In this document: positions 53,594-63,019 of the stretch, in pieces
Numbering within the stretch: position 1 is the stretch's first letter
Layout: each line of letters begins with the position of its first letter
NCBI RefSeq assembly: GCF_022347785.1
Contig: NZ_JAKRGA010000009.1
Span: forward strand, 1-64,000
Direction of reading: 5' to 3'
Source of the DNA: Psychrobium sp. MM17-31
Lineage (GTDB): Bacteria; Pseudomonadota; Gammaproteobacteria; Enterobacterales; Psychrobiaceae
DNA: 64,000 nt
Made by a program: the position numbers and the translations under genes
Notes under the pieces: generated by a model
The model's input: only the letters and a program-made list of their open reading frames with translations
The model's database searches: none
Told to the model about the DNA's origin: nothing

Positions 53594-54584
53594 GGTTTAG
53601 TTCTCCTACTGCTTGTTCTTGTGCAACTTTCACTTCGTTGTCCATTACGATATAGATTGGACGTCCCTTTGATTCGGTGAAGATGCGAGCGATATATTCA
53701 CCAACCACGCCAATAGCTAATAGCTGCAAGCCTCCTAACATTAAAATCACCAACATCATGGTGGGGTAACCAGCAACACTCTCGCCGATAAATAGCGTTT
53801 TAAAAACCACAAACATGGCATAACAAAATGCTGATAAGGACACTAATCCGCCTGCCCAAGTGGCTAAGCGCAATGGTTTTACACTAAATGAAGTAATACC
53901 TGATAAGCCCAAGCCCACCAGTTGTAAAAAAGACCACTTAGTTTCACCAGCGACGCGAGCTTGGCGGTCAAAGCTCAGGGTGGTTTGTACGAATCCGGGC
54001 CACGACAAGATGCCTTTCATGTATCTGTTGCGCTCAGGAAGCTTTTTAATCGCTTCGACGACGCGGCGACTGAGTAATCTAAAATCACCGACATCTTGTT
54101 GTAGCTCGACATCTGAAAGCCTTGTGAGTAATCGATAATAGAGGAAAGCACTAAACTTTTTGAACGCTGACTCGCCCACGCGCTGTTTACGTTTCATGTT
54201 AACGACGTCGAATCCTTCTCGCCATTTTTCTAACATCTGCGGAATGAGTTCTGGTGGATCCTGTAAATCGGCATCGAGGAAAATGATCGCTTGGCCTGTC
54301 GCATGATCAAGCCCTGCCGTCATGGCGGCTTCTTTACCAAAGTTGCGACTGAGGTTAATACAGCGAATTTTACAGTGACTTAGCGGGCACGAGAGGCTTT
54401 GCATGCACAACCAACTGCTGTCTTTGCTGCCGTCGTTAACATAGACCAATTCAAATGTTTCATTGGGTAATGTCGCTAGTGTTTTCAGCACTTCGTGATG
54501 AAAAGTGGGCAACATTTGTACTTCGTTATAGACAGGCACAATTATGCTTAATGTGACGTCGTTGTTTGGCGATATAAGCTTCAT
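53586..54584 (-). CDS. Polyprenyl-phosphate glycosyltransferase, GT2 family (GtrB/ArnC-like)
   Basis: A 332-residue enzyme. The GT-A catalytic domain has IIVPVYNEVQMLP, YVNDGSKDSS, the metal motif DADLQDPPE and LSRNFGKEAAMTAGLDHA. Two C-terminal TMs (about 236-260 and 272-295) anchor it. GtrB-type enzymes load glucose from UDP-glucose onto undecaprenyl phosphate. It is the first gene of a minus-strand operon: GT2, ArnT-like, response regulator, kinase. Confidence 0.92.
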   Translation of the reverse strand: MKLISPNNDVTLSIIVPVYNEVQMLPTFHHEVLKTLATLPNETFELVYVNDGSKDSSWLCMQSLSCPLSHCKIRCINLSRNFGKEAAMTAGLDHATGQAIIFLDADLQDPPELIPQMLEKWREGFDVVNMKRKQRVGESAFKKFSAFLYYRLLTRLSDVELQQDVGDFRLLSRRVVEAIKKLPERNRYMKGILSWPGFVQTTLSFDRQARVAGETKWSFLQLVGLGLSGITSFSVKPLRLATWAGGLVSLSAFCYAMFVVFKTLFIGESVAGYPTMMLVILMLGGLQLLAIGVVGEYIARIFTESKGRPIYIVMDNEVKVAQEQAVGELNHG

Positions 54585-54754
54585 AACTACGGATTCCTAA
54601 TGAATGAGCAGCTAGCTTAAATAATGCAAGGTCTAAAAAAGGTCACGCAAATGTAAAGTTGCGACATTTTGTTGACCTTTGCCGCGATAATCTAGCGTTT
54701 TTAAAGCAGAGATAATCTTGTCTCGGTTACGCTAAATTATGAGGTGGGAATAGT

Positions 54755-55120
54755 ATGAAAAGAGTAAGTGCATTTGCCATCGTGGGCATGGTTGGTTTTA
54801 TCGCTGACGCTGGCGCCTTTACGCTGTTTTACTATTTTCTTGAGCAACCAATGTGGGCGCGAGTGTTCGCGTTTTGGGTTGCGGCTTCAGTCACTTGGTT
54901 AGGCAATAGATATTTTACTTTTAGTGAATGCGATAAATCGCATAAGTTGCGTCAGTGGGTAAGGCATATGGCTGTTGCTCACGTTGCAGGGATACTCAAC
55001 TTGGCGGTCTTTTACGTGACCGCCTTGTGGGGACATGTCGCCATTGCATTTGTAGCAGGTATCGGTGCTGGTTTATGTTTAAATTATATGATGTCGAGTC
55101 GTTTGGTATTTAAGACGTAG
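54755..55120 (+). CDS. GtrA-family membrane protein (polyprenyl-P-sugar flippase-like)
   Basis: A 121-residue protein with four TMs and the GtrA-family features FAIVGMVGFIADAG at the start and TWLGNRYFTF after TM2. GtrA proteins are thought to flip undecaprenyl-phosphate sugars across the inner membrane. It is divergent from the GtrB-like gene and followed by galU, which suits UndP-glucose handling. The ATG follows GAGGTGGG. Confidence 0.9.
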   Translation: MKRVSAFAIVGMVGFIADAGAFTLFYYFLEQPMWARVFAFWVAASVTWLGNRYFTFSECDKSHKLRQWVRHMAVAHVAGILNLAVFYVTALWGHVAIAFVAGIGAGLCLNYMMSSRLVFKT

Positions 55121-55187
55121 ACTTAATTTAGACATCGACGTCGATAAATTGCTCAATTTAACTCAGTTAATCTAGGAGCAGAACGCA

Positions 55188-56114
55188 ATGTCTAAGGTTG
55201 TCAGAAAAGCCGTTATTCCCGTCGCTGGCCTTGGAACAAGGATGTTACCTGCCACTAAAGCCATTCCCAAAGAAATGCTACCGATAGTCGATCGACCGAT
55301 TATTCAATACATTGTTGATGAGTGTGTTGCCGCTGGAATTAAAGAAATTATTTTAGTGACACATGCCTCTAAAAATGCCATCGAGAATCACTTTGATACC
55401 TCATTTGAACTAGAAAGTACGCTAGAAAAGCGAGTTAAACGCCAGTTACTCGATGAGATAAAATCCATCGTTCCTTCTGATGTCACCATAATGCATGTGC
55501 GTCAAGGTGAAGCACTGGGTCTTGGCGATGCTGTGCTTAAAGCATATCCACTAGTTGGTGATGAGCCATTTGCTGTTGTATTGCCGGATGTATTGATCGC
55601 GCAAAATTCTACTGGTGCTGATTTAGCTGTGATGCTAGATAATTTTAATCAATGGCAAGCCAGTCAAATAATGGTGGAGCCTGTACCATCACATCTGGTA
55701 GAGCGCTATGGCATTGTCGATTGCCAAAATGCAGAAAAACAGGCGGCTGCTAATGTAAGTAGTTTGAATTGGCCGATTTATAATGTTGTTGAAAAGCCAG
55801 ACTATCAAGATGCACCCTCAAATCTAGCCATCGTAGGTCGTTACGTGTTTTCGTCATCTATTTGGTCATTGCTCAGCGATGTTAAACCCGGTGTCGGTGG
55901 TGAAATTCAATTAACGGATGCTATTGCTAAATTGATTGAGCAGGAGTCGGTTTCAGCTTATCAGTTGCAAGGAAAGTCACATGATTGTGGTAGTAAGCTC
56001 GGTTATTTAACGGCGTGTGTTGAATATGCATTGGGACATAGCGAGTTAGGATTGCCTTTTCAAGCGGCATTGGAAGTTATGCTTAATCAAAAACATCTGC
56101 CAGAAACGGCATAA
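55188..56114 (+). CDS. galU: UTP-glucose-1-phosphate uridylyltransferase
   Basis: A 308-residue nucleotidyltransferase that makes UDP-glucose. The signature [35 protein letters not shown], the metal aspartate in VVLPDVLI, and VEKP are all present. It supplies UDP-glucose for envelope glycans and presumably for the neighbouring GT2. A strong terminator follows. Confidence 0.95.
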   Translation: MSKVVRKAVIPVAGLGTRMLPATKAIPKEMLPIVDRPIIQYIVDECVAAGIKEIILVTHASKNAIENHFDTSFELESTLEKRVKRQLLDEIKSIVPSDVTIMHVRQGEALGLGDAVLKAYPLVGDEPFAVVLPDVLIAQNSTGADLAVMLDNFNQWQASQIMVEPVPSHLVERYGIVDCQNAEKQAAANVSSLNWPIYNVVEKPDYQDAPSNLAIVGRYVFSSSIWSLLSDVKPGVGGEIQLTDAIAKLIEQESVSAYQLQGKSHDCGSKLGYLTACVEYALGHSELGLPFQAALEVMLNQKHLPETA

Positions 56115-56119
56115 ACAAC

Positions 56120-56157
56120 AAGGCGTGATGAAGATTTCATCACGCCTTATTTTTTTT
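56120..56157 (+). terminator. Rho-independent terminator after galU
   Basis: AAGGCGTGATGAA and TTCATCACGCCTT form a perfect 13-bp stem around GAT, followed by ATTTTTTTT. Confidence 0.95.
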
Positions 56158-56188
56158 ACTAGGTTTTCAATAAGATGAGGCGTTAATG

Positions 56189-56863
56189 TTACGCCAGTCG
56201 GTATCCTTTAGCGTAGACCGTGCTAATAATGTCGCGATCTAGTTGGTCTTTTATGGATTGGCGTAAGCGGTAAATATGGGTTCGCAGTGGTGAACTCTCT
56301 GGCAGAGCGCCTGCCCAGATTTCTTGCTCCAATACTTCACGAGATACGGTATTTGGATAGTGTTGTGCTAACACTTTGATAATGCGCATTTGCATCTGGT
56401 GGAGCTTGATTTTGCGATCGCCACGGCTAACGGTTGAGGCATTGTAATCAACGAGAAGATCATTAATTTCTTGCTGACCTATGCCTCGTAGTGGCCCACG
56501 TTTACTGACCGCTTTTAGTCGATAATAAAGCTCTTGTGGTGCATAAGGCTTCACTAAGATATCATCGACCCCTGCTTCAAATCCTTCAATTTTATAAGTC
56601 AGTTCATCATTGGCCGCTAACAGAATAATGGGCACGCTGGAAAACAGCTGTTGACGCATCTTTTTGGTCAATGATAAAGCGTCTAGTTTGGTAATTTTCG
56701 AATCGATTATCAGAATATCGTATTCATTTTTAATCATTAGCTCTAACGCACTAATGCCGTGATAGGCGAAATCTAAATCAATATTATTTTCGGCGAACTG
56801 TTCACTGAGCTGTGTTGTTGATTGGATACAGCGATCTGCGATCAATACTCTGATATTACTCAT
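56189..56863 (-). CDS. Orphan OmpR-family response regulator
   Basis: A protein of about 224 residues. The receiver has the likely phospho-acceptor Asp in ILIIDSKITKLDA, but the usual acidic pair near residue 10 is reduced to AD, so metal binding may be weakened. The switch lysine is in LVKPYAPQ. The winged helix has SREVLEQEIWAGALPESSPL and HIYRLRQSI. No kinase is adjacent. I choose ATG 56863; a TTG 21 bases upstream is the alternative. Confidence 0.88.
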   Translation of the reverse strand: MSNIRVLIADRCIQSTTQLSEQFAENNIDLDFAYHGISALELMIKNEYDILIIDSKITKLDALSLTKKMRQQLFSSVPIILLAANDELTYKIEGFEAGVDDILVKPYAPQELYYRLKAVSKRGPLRGIGQQEINDLLVDYNASTVSRGDRKIKLHQMQMRIIKVLAQHYPNTVSREVLEQEIWAGALPESSPLRTHIYRLRQSIKDQLDRDIISTVYAKGYRLA

Positions 56864-56970
56864 AATTTCTACAACCTTTTTCAATTTAGATCGTAGACTA
56901 AACGGGCAATAGTCAAAAAAAAGTCAACAGATGTTTATTCGTTGGTCGGTTATAAGGTTTTATTTGTTCA

Positions 56971-58950
56971 TTATCGGCGATAGTTAGCGGTAATTTTAGT
57001 TGTTACCAGCTGATCTGCTGTGGCTTCATTGCGGGTAAATGCTTCACCAAATACCCTAATGATATAGGTTTCACCGCCGCGAACATCCCACGCCAACGCA
57101 TGAGCATCGTATTGTTCGTAGTAGGATGACTGGGCCACAACTTTGCCTCGATTGACGATGTTAAAAGAAAATTTATGTGTTTGTCCTTGGCTGTCACTAT
57201 CAGCAATAAAGATGTCAATAGTGCCGTCATAGGGGGCTTTGAATTTTAGATAGCGCAACGTGCCAGGGCGCATTTCAGAAATACTCTCTAATGCCCCGTT
57301 AAAATAAATCTCATTGGATTTATCGAGAGATAGCTCTTGATACAACGGATATTGGGCTTGCTCAGGCAGTAACTGACCATTGTAACCTATGATATGAGAA
57401 GTAAGCGGTAGTTGGTCACTGCCCCATTCGTCATTAAATATTAATTCGAGTTGTTGTCCTAATTCGTCGATGTTTTGGGATTGAAGCGGTGTATCGACTT
57501 TTAACTGGTGCGCTAAATTGTAGATAGTTGTAAGGGCCGCAGAGTCTTTTAGTCGCAACATTGCGCGGTGAAAACCACTAAAGCCAATCTCTTGTGATAA
57601 TTGGCTAGTTCGCAAACTGTAAGGAGAGTTAGGATCGATGATCGATAACACAAAATAGGTAACGGTTTGTTCAATAAAAGGCGAAAAATCAAAGGCTGGG
57701 CGCTGATAAGTTTCGCCATCCTTGGTGGTTAATTTCCGCATTCGTTCGGTTTTATCTTGATGAATTATGGCTTTGGTGTTTATCGCAAATCTTTGTTTAT
57801 CGGGATCAAAACTCACGCGTTTATAATGCCAATTTTCTAAAATGGTTTTGGCCAGCGCAGTTGCCACACCTTCCGAGAAGGCTAAGGTGAGAGAACCAAA
57901 GCCAAAGGCGGTGTGGTGGCCAGCTTGAGTGTCGTCCCGTCTTGTAATTTGACGCATGTAGTAGTGGCCAAATTCATGCAAAATGGTGTGTTCGTTCCAC
58001 TCTGAAATCGTACTAATAGGCTTTTGATTAGTATCTAGCGCGTTATTACCGCTGATATAGATTAAGTTGTAGTACGGTGAGTAATAGCCTGTTGATTGTT
58101 CTACAATATCGGGATCTTGGCTCCAAGTAACGGTGAGCACCTGCTCTTTGGGTGTTATCTCGATGTCGTGTTGTTTGAGGTATAAAAAGCCTTTGGCAAG
58201 GGTGTCTAAAATGGCAAACGGCTGCGCCTGACTATGCATAGGTTCAAATTCGCGCAAGGTATGATGCCAGCCGGTATGTAAGTTTAAATTTTGCGTGTTT
58301 TCACTATCTGTTAATACAAATAGCTCTGAAGTAGCCCGATAGAGACGGCGATAGGTGGTTCGCTCTGGGTATGCATTTCCTTGATTAACTACTTGAGTAA
58401 TCACTTCGTTATTGTGATTGTCGGAAAATACCATTTGGGAGACGGCTTCTAGGTAATATTGCTGGCCAGCGTCGGCTATTTCAACTTGATAACGGCCCAT
58501 TTCATCAGTGCTGGTTCGAGCAATGATGTTGTGCTGACTATCTCGGATGTTTAGACGCATAAAGCGCAAGGGTTGTTGAATCGGCGCATCTGGATCAAAT
58601 TGATAACTGACAATATCGTCTTCGTGTGATTCTTGAAACGTAAGCCGATCAAATGATAAAACGCCACTGAGTTGACGTAATGCTACCGAATGTTTAGAGC
58701 GAGATATCGATGGGTGGGGGGCTTCAGCTTTGTCGTGCGATAAAGCCTGCGTTGAACTTTCGATATCAGCAATGATTTGTCGTTGTATATTTGGCAGTTG
58801 ATGCTGATGGGCGGATGCTTTATTGCTGCTAGATTCGATATGTGAAATTGCTGTAGGTTTGGCAATTTCTAGCCAGCGCCATTGATAGACGACATATCCC
58901 AATGCCAATAAAATGGTTAACCACAGCGTGTATTCGAGAAATTTCTTCAA
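56971..58950 (-). CDS. Membrane-anchored zinc metallopeptidase (HEFGH)
   Basis: A 659-residue protein. A single TM near the N-terminus (about 9-24) would leave the rest outside the inner membrane. A beta-sandwich resembling a carboxypeptidase-regulatory domain lies at about 130-185 (DEMGRYQVEI). The metal site is H325-E-F-G-H329 with a probable third ligand E360 in FSEGVATAL, which makes it a gluzincin-like peptidase. A C-terminal beta domain resembling pre-peptidase domains starts near 545. I recognise no exact family. It lies between an orphan response regulator and two small genes, all on the minus strand. Confidence 0.78.
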   Translation of the reverse strand: MKKFLEYTLWLTILLALGYVVYQWRWLEIAKPTAISHIESSSNKASAHQHQLPNIQRQIIADIESSTQALSHDKAEAPHPSISRSKHSVALRQLSGVLSFDRLTFQESHEDDIVSYQFDPDAPIQQPLRFMRLNIRDSQHNIIARTSTDEMGRYQVEIADAGQQYYLEAVSQMVFSDNHNNEVITQVVNQGNAYPERTTYRRLYRATSELFVLTDSENTQNLNLHTGWHHTLREFEPMHSQAQPFAILDTLAKGFLYLKQHDIEITPKEQVLTVTWSQDPDIVEQSTGYYSPYYNLIYISGNNALDTNQKPISTISEWNEHTILHEFGHYYMRQITRRDDTQAGHHTAFGFGSLTLAFSEGVATALAKTILENWHYKRVSFDPDKQRFAINTKAIIHQDKTERMRKLTTKDGETYQRPAFDFSPFIEQTVTYFVLSIIDPNSPYSLRTSQLSQEIGFSGFHRAMLRLKDSAALTTIYNLAHQLKVDTPLQSQNIDELGQQLELIFNDEWGSDQLPLTSHIIGYNGQLLPEQAQYPLYQELSLDKSNEIYFNGALESISEMRPGTLRYLKFKAPYDGTIDIFIADSDSQGQTHKFSFNIVNRGKVVAQSSYYEQYDAHALAWDVRGGETYIIRVFGEAFTRNEATADQLVTTKITANYRR

Positions 58951-59013
58951 GGCAAAAGCTAGTCAAATCGATAATAGCCTGATTACATCTAACTTTTAGA
59001 TTTGTCGCAAGTT

Positions 59014-59250
59014 TTATTGCGGATTAGGCGGTAAGATTCTATTAGCAATTTTTTGTGCGATAGGGGAAATGATAAATGCAGCTGGGAATGCGATAGGCCA
59101 AGCAAATAAAAAGGCATTTAACCAAGCGCTATAAAACTCTAGTGCCATCGGCGAAATCTTTAGCGCCATGATGCAACCACTCATAATCGCAGCCATAAAA
59201 AATGACATTAGACCCGCCATTATTAATCGATATTTTAGTTGGTAAGACAT
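59014..59250 (-). CDS. DUF2798-family small membrane protein
   Basis: A 78-residue protein with two TMs (about 8-30 and 44-66), fitting DUF2798 (LKYRLIMAGLMSFFMAAIMS, WLNAFLFAWPIAFPAAFII). The function is unknown. It starts nine bases after the zinc-ribbon gene and is probably in the same transcript. Confidence 0.85.
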   Translation of the reverse strand: MSYQLKYRLIMAGLMSFFMAAIMSGCIMALKISPMALEFYSAWLNAFLFAWPIAFPAAFIISPIAQKIANRILPPNPQ

Positions 59251-59259
59251 TTTTCAGCG

Positions 59260-59466
59260 CTATTCCTTGTCCATGTTGATCGCAGTGCAGCCCTTTTTAC
59301 AGCCAATGTGAACTTGTTCTTTATTAGAGTCCAACATAGTGATAGGTTGGTTACAGGTGGGGCACAAAACTTTATCGCCTTTGAATACCTTTTTAATAAG
59401 ATTGCGTTGTTGATGGAAAGATGCCGAAGCATTTTTGTTAAGCGCTGAAAAATCGAGTTTGTTCAT
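59260..59466 (-). CDS. Small zinc-ribbon protein
   Basis: A 68-residue cytosolic protein with CPTC and a spaced C-x3-C (GCKKGC) that could form a zinc ribbon. Such proteins are conserved in marine gammaproteobacteria without known function. It is the first gene of a two-gene unit with the DUF2798 protein. Confidence 0.78.
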   Translation of the reverse strand: MNKLDFSALNKNASASFHQQRNLIKKVFKGDKVLCPTCNQPITMLDSNKEQVHIGCKKGCTAINMDKE

Positions 59467-59573
59467 ATTGTGTTTTATAAAGTTAGGCGAGGCCTAAGTT
59501 TACTATGGAACTCGGTTAGTTTCTATTTCTCGCTTGATGTCACATTCTAAAGTTGTTAGCATTTTATGGAAAA

Positions 59574-59593
59574 GTTTCCGATAGGAAACTTGA
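59574..59593. other. Hairpin AAGTTTCC/GGAAACTT in the porin upstream region
   Basis: Perfect eight-base arms around a GATA tetraloop lie within the 417-bp gap 59467-59883. Its role is unknown. Apart from this and the repeat at 59818, the gap shows no ORF or other clear feature. Confidence 0.4.
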
Positions 59594-59817
59594 AGTCCGA
59601 TGAGCTAGTAAGGACTTGAGGAATAAAATAATTTAGCGCAATAATGATAATTCCTAACTAATTTTTAAAATTTCCTGATTTAGTACTGCTGCTATATTAC
59701 GCTGTTATAGCGGTACGCATCATCAAATTTGTATTTGTAAGTAGTAAAACTGGTTACTGATATGGATGTCACAAATTGATTCAACGCAACCAGACGCAGT
59801 TGCAAACAGTGTATTTT

Positions 59818-59842
59818 GTACTTAACTAGACGAGTTAAGTAC
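59818..59842. promoter_or_regulatory. Inverted repeat GTACTTAACT-N5-AGTTAAGTAC before the porin
   Basis: Perfect 10-base arms around a five-base spacer end 41 bases before the porin ATG. It is either an operator at the promoter or a hairpin in the leader that protects or regulates the mRNA. Confidence 0.55.
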
Positions 59843-59883
59843 TTTACTTATTTCTATCGACCAAACCTCATTTAGGAGGAACT

Positions 59884-60966
59884 ATGAAGAAATCTCGTTT
59901 TTTACCTTATTTTGTGGGATGTGCAGCGCTTTCAGCATCTGGATTATCTTTGGCAAATGATGCTGAAATTGAAAGTCTGAAAAAGCGTTTAGCAGCGTTG
60001 GAAAAGAAACAGACTATCACCGAACAGCGCTCTAGCAGCGGCAAGTTTTACACCACATTAAGACCCAGCCTAACCCATAATAACGGTGATGACTCTAATA
60101 TCGATGTCACTGATTTTCTTTCCCACGCAGGCTTTTATTTTGAGCATGAACTAGCTAATGGCTGGACGGGTATTGGCCATGGCGAATGGTCGGTCGATAT
60201 TTCCAATAATGGTGACTTCGGCAAAGCACGACGTGCTTATGTCGGTATTGATAGTCCTTATGGCCGAGTTGCAATAGGTAAACAACGTCCGGTGCACTAC
60301 CTGCTAATTGCAGAATATGTCGATATTTTTAATCATGCTAATGCGCCTTTCGCTTATGATAACTACAGCCCGTTCTTTGTTAATAATCTAGTGACTTACA
60401 AGAAACAGTGGCAGCATGTGTCGTTTTTAGCTCATGCGCAATTTAACGGTTTAGAATCTGACGATGCTGCCGATATGGTAAATGTGGGAATAAGCTATGA
60501 TCGCGATGATCTTCATTTGGCGGTGGCTTATTTAACACAAGATTTTGCTGACGCTAACAATGAGCAGCAAGTGGGAGAAACAGCAGACACCATTGCACTA
60601 TCAGCTGCTAATAAATTTGATAATGGTTTTTACATTGCGGCGGCTTGGCAAGAGCGTGATTTAGAAGTGATAGGTGGTAGCGACTCCACCCAAACAACAG
60701 TTGACGTTTCTATGGCCTATCCACTCTCGAAGAAATACACAGTGAAAGCGGGATACTTTCATTTAGATAATGACGCACCAGAATCTGTGAATAACTCACA
60801 TCATGGGATCAATGTGACGTTAGAACATCACTTCTCTGATAATTTTCAAATTCACGGCGAAGTGCTGCGTAAAACTTTTGATTATCAAGAAGACTCTACT
60901 GCAGTTAGCATAGGTCTTAAGTACAACTTTTCAATGAAATGGCAAGCCGGTTCGAAGGCTAACTAA
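59884..60966 (+). CDS. Outer-membrane porin
   Basis: A 360-residue porin. The signal peptide spans about 1-24 (LSLA-ND). A short coiled-coil stretch (EIESLKKRLAALEKKQT) follows, as in some trimeric porins, then a beta barrel with GWTGIGHGEWSV, ARRAYVGIDSPYGRVAIGKQ (Gram-negative porin pattern) and a final barrel strand VSIGLKYNF. A GGAGG site precedes the ATG. The chemoreceptor follows after 24 bases. Confidence 0.92.
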   Translation: MKKSRFLPYFVGCAALSASGLSLANDAEIESLKKRLAALEKKQTITEQRSSSGKFYTTLRPSLTHNNGDDSNIDVTDFLSHAGFYFEHELANGWTGIGHGEWSVDISNNGDFGKARRAYVGIDSPYGRVAIGKQRPVHYLLIAEYVDIFNHANAPFAYDNYSPFFVNNLVTYKKQWQHVSFLAHAQFNGLESDDAADMVNVGISYDRDDLHLAVAYLTQDFADANNEQQVGETADTIALSAANKFDNGFYIAAAWQERDLEVIGGSDSTQTTVDVSMAYPLSKKYTVKAGYFHLDNDAPESVNNSHHGINVTLEHHFSDNFQIHGEVLRKTFDYQEDSTAVSIGLKYNFSMKWQAGSKAN

Positions 60967-60990
60967 TCTCAGCGCTTATAGGAGAGTGTT

Positions 60991-62865
60991 ATGCAATTTA
61001 AATTTAAACTAGTCGGTGCAACGTCCATTATCTTGTTGTTATCACTGAGTTTACTTTCACTTAATCAATATTTGAATGTTAAGAGCAGCCTCGATGAAAT
61101 GGTTGAAGAAAGCATTGATGAAATCAGTAATGGCTTGTCTGAGAATATTGCCAGCATTATGGAAGGCAAGAAAATCTTAGGCGGCTATGTGATGGATCTC
61201 ATTGAAGATGACGTATCTGTCGAAAATATTGATCGCATTTATACCAAGCCAGCCGTTCGCGAAGCATTTATTTTAGCTGGTGTGGGTTTTGAATCAGATG
61301 GCTCTATCGTTGATAACGACCCTAATTGGAATCCTGCTCCAGGCTATGATTCACGTAAGCGTCCTTGGTATATCGAAGCCAAGCGAGCTAATAAAATTAT
61401 TTATACGGCGCCATACCCAGATAGTGTGACCAAAGAAATTGTTGTATCCATGGGTATTCCGATGGATAAAGATGGCAGTTTTCACGGCGCAATGTTCCTA
61501 GATGTTAGCTTATCTGGCTTAGGTGAAATCCTCAATAAAGTTGCGATAATGAAATCGGGATATGCATTTCTTGTCAGTAGCGACGGCCAAATTATTTCTC
61601 ATCCAGAAGTGAGCTACAACGGCAAAATGATGACAGATTATTTTGGACGTTCACTTAATATCAATGGCAATGAGTTTGAGCATTTCGAGTTAAATGGTCA
61701 AAAATGGATGACTAAATTCACAAAGGTTAACGGTGTAGACTGGTATCTAGGTGTCGCAATTGACGAAGAGCAAGTTAACGCGTTAGCGACATCGCTGCGT
61801 AATCAAGCGGTATTCTATTCTCTTGCGGCCTTGGTCTTTGGTGTTATTGCGATGCTAGCCCTGATCAAGCGCTTAATGCGTCCATTAGATGAGATTTCTA
61901 CCGCGATGCAGGATATTGCTGGTGGCGAAGGGGATTTAACTCAGCGTTTATCAACTAAAGGCGACGTTGAATTCGCAACACTTGCACGTGGATTTAATGC
62001 ATTTGCGATTAACCTACAATCACTTATTGGTGATTGTAAGTCACTGGCAACTGATATTGCTCACAACGCAGAGCAAACCACGCAAGGGGCTGAAGAAGCG
62101 GTTAACGCTATGCATCAACAGCTATCTGAATTAGAGCAGTTGGCTACCGCAATGAATGAAATGTCTTCAACCGCGCTCGAAGTATCTGGTTACGCGAAAC
62201 AAGCAGCTGATTCGGCGTCTGAAGCTGATATTGCAGCTCAGCAAGGGGCATCTATTGTTAGCGATACCTCTGAATCGATTCTTTCATTATCGCGTCACAT
62301 CGAAGATGCCGTGAATGAAGTGAAGCAACTTGAGGAATCAACTGCATCAATCGAAACTATTTTGTCAGTAATCAATGGTATTGCTGAGCAAACTAACCTG
62401 TTAGCACTAAACGCGGCAATCGAAGCGGCGCGTGCCGGTGAGCAGGGACGAGGTTTTGCGGTTGTTGCAGATGAAGTTCGTAACCTTGCACAGCGTACTC
62501 AAGAGTCAACATCTGAAATCAAGAATATGATTGATGTGTTGCAACAAGGCTCAATGTCGGTAGCTAACGTGATGTCACAATCACAAGAAGAGGCAACTGA
62601 TTGTGTCGATAAAGCACAGTCTGCTAACGAAGCGCTAAGCAGTATCAGCAAGGCGATTAATCAAATTACCGAAATGAACTTGCAAATAGCTTCAGCGGCC
62701 CAAGAGCAAAGCTTGGTTGCGGAAGAAGTGAATCGCAATACCACCAATATTAAGGACTTGTCGCAAAAGGTTGTAGATAACGCGCAAACAACTAATACTG
62801 CGATGGAAGAGCAACGGGAAGTGACGCAAAAACAACACGGCTTGTTGAGTCGCTTCACCATCTAG
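60991..62865 (+). CDS. Methyl-accepting chemotaxis protein with dCache domain
   Basis: A 624-residue chemoreceptor with TMs at about 8-26 and 272-292. The periplasmic part is a double Cache domain. Its membrane-distal motif Y119-x4-R124-P-W126-Y127, the later tyrosine in [10 protein letters not shown] and the aspartate in FLDVSL match the pattern of amino-acid-binding dCache_1 domains. HAMP and the signalling hairpin ([20 protein letters not shown]) follow. It lies 24 bases after the porin gene. The ligand remains to be tested. Confidence 0.93.
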   Translation: MQFKFKLVGATSIILLLSLSLLSLNQYLNVKSSLDEMVEESIDEISNGLSENIASIMEGKKILGGYVMDLIEDDVSVENIDRIYTKPAVREAFILAGVGFESDGSIVDNDPNWNPAPGYDSRKRPWYIEAKRANKIIYTAPYPDSVTKEIVVSMGIPMDKDGSFHGAMFLDVSLSGLGEILNKVAIMKSGYAFLVSSDGQIISHPEVSYNGKMMTDYFGRSLNINGNEFEHFELNGQKWMTKFTKVNGVDWYLGVAIDEEQVNALATSLRNQAVFYSLAALVFGVIAMLALIKRLMRPLDEISTAMQDIAGGEGDLTQRLSTKGDVEFATLARGFNAFAINLQSLIGDCKSLATDIAHNAEQTTQGAEEAVNAMHQQLSELEQLATAMNEMSSTALEVSGYAKQAADSASEADIAAQQGASIVSDTSESILSLSRHIEDAVNEVKQLEESTASIETILSVINGIAEQTNLLALNAAIEAARAGEQGRGFAVVADEVRNLAQRTQESTSEIKNMIDVLQQGSMSVANVMSQSQEEATDCVDKAQSANEALSSISKAINQITEMNLQIASAAQEQSLVAEEVNRNTTNIKDLSQKVVDNAQTTNTAMEEQREVTQKQHGLLSRFTI

Positions 62866-62881
62866 AACTGGTTTTTCTTTT

Positions 62882-62925
62882 CTCTCCCAAACACTTTTAT
62901 TATTCTGATAAAGGTGTTTTGGGAG
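62882..62925 (+). terminator. Stem-loop after the chemoreceptor gene
   Basis: CTCCCAAACAC and GTGTTTTGGGAG pair with one bulge, extended by an AT-rich stem. There is no T run directly after it, so termination efficiency is uncertain. Confidence 0.55.
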
Positions 62926-63019
62926 TTCGCTCAATGTTTTCCCCATCATTAACATGTTATGTTCAAACGGATTTCTAATAACAGTTCCAACATCGGAATT
63001 TGTTAGCTAAAGGATTTTT

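Noticed and set aside
54664-54676. TTTTGTTGACCTTTG near the gtrA promoter, similar to the MITE left end
   Set aside because: There is no matching second end within several hundred bases, so a second element copy is not supported.
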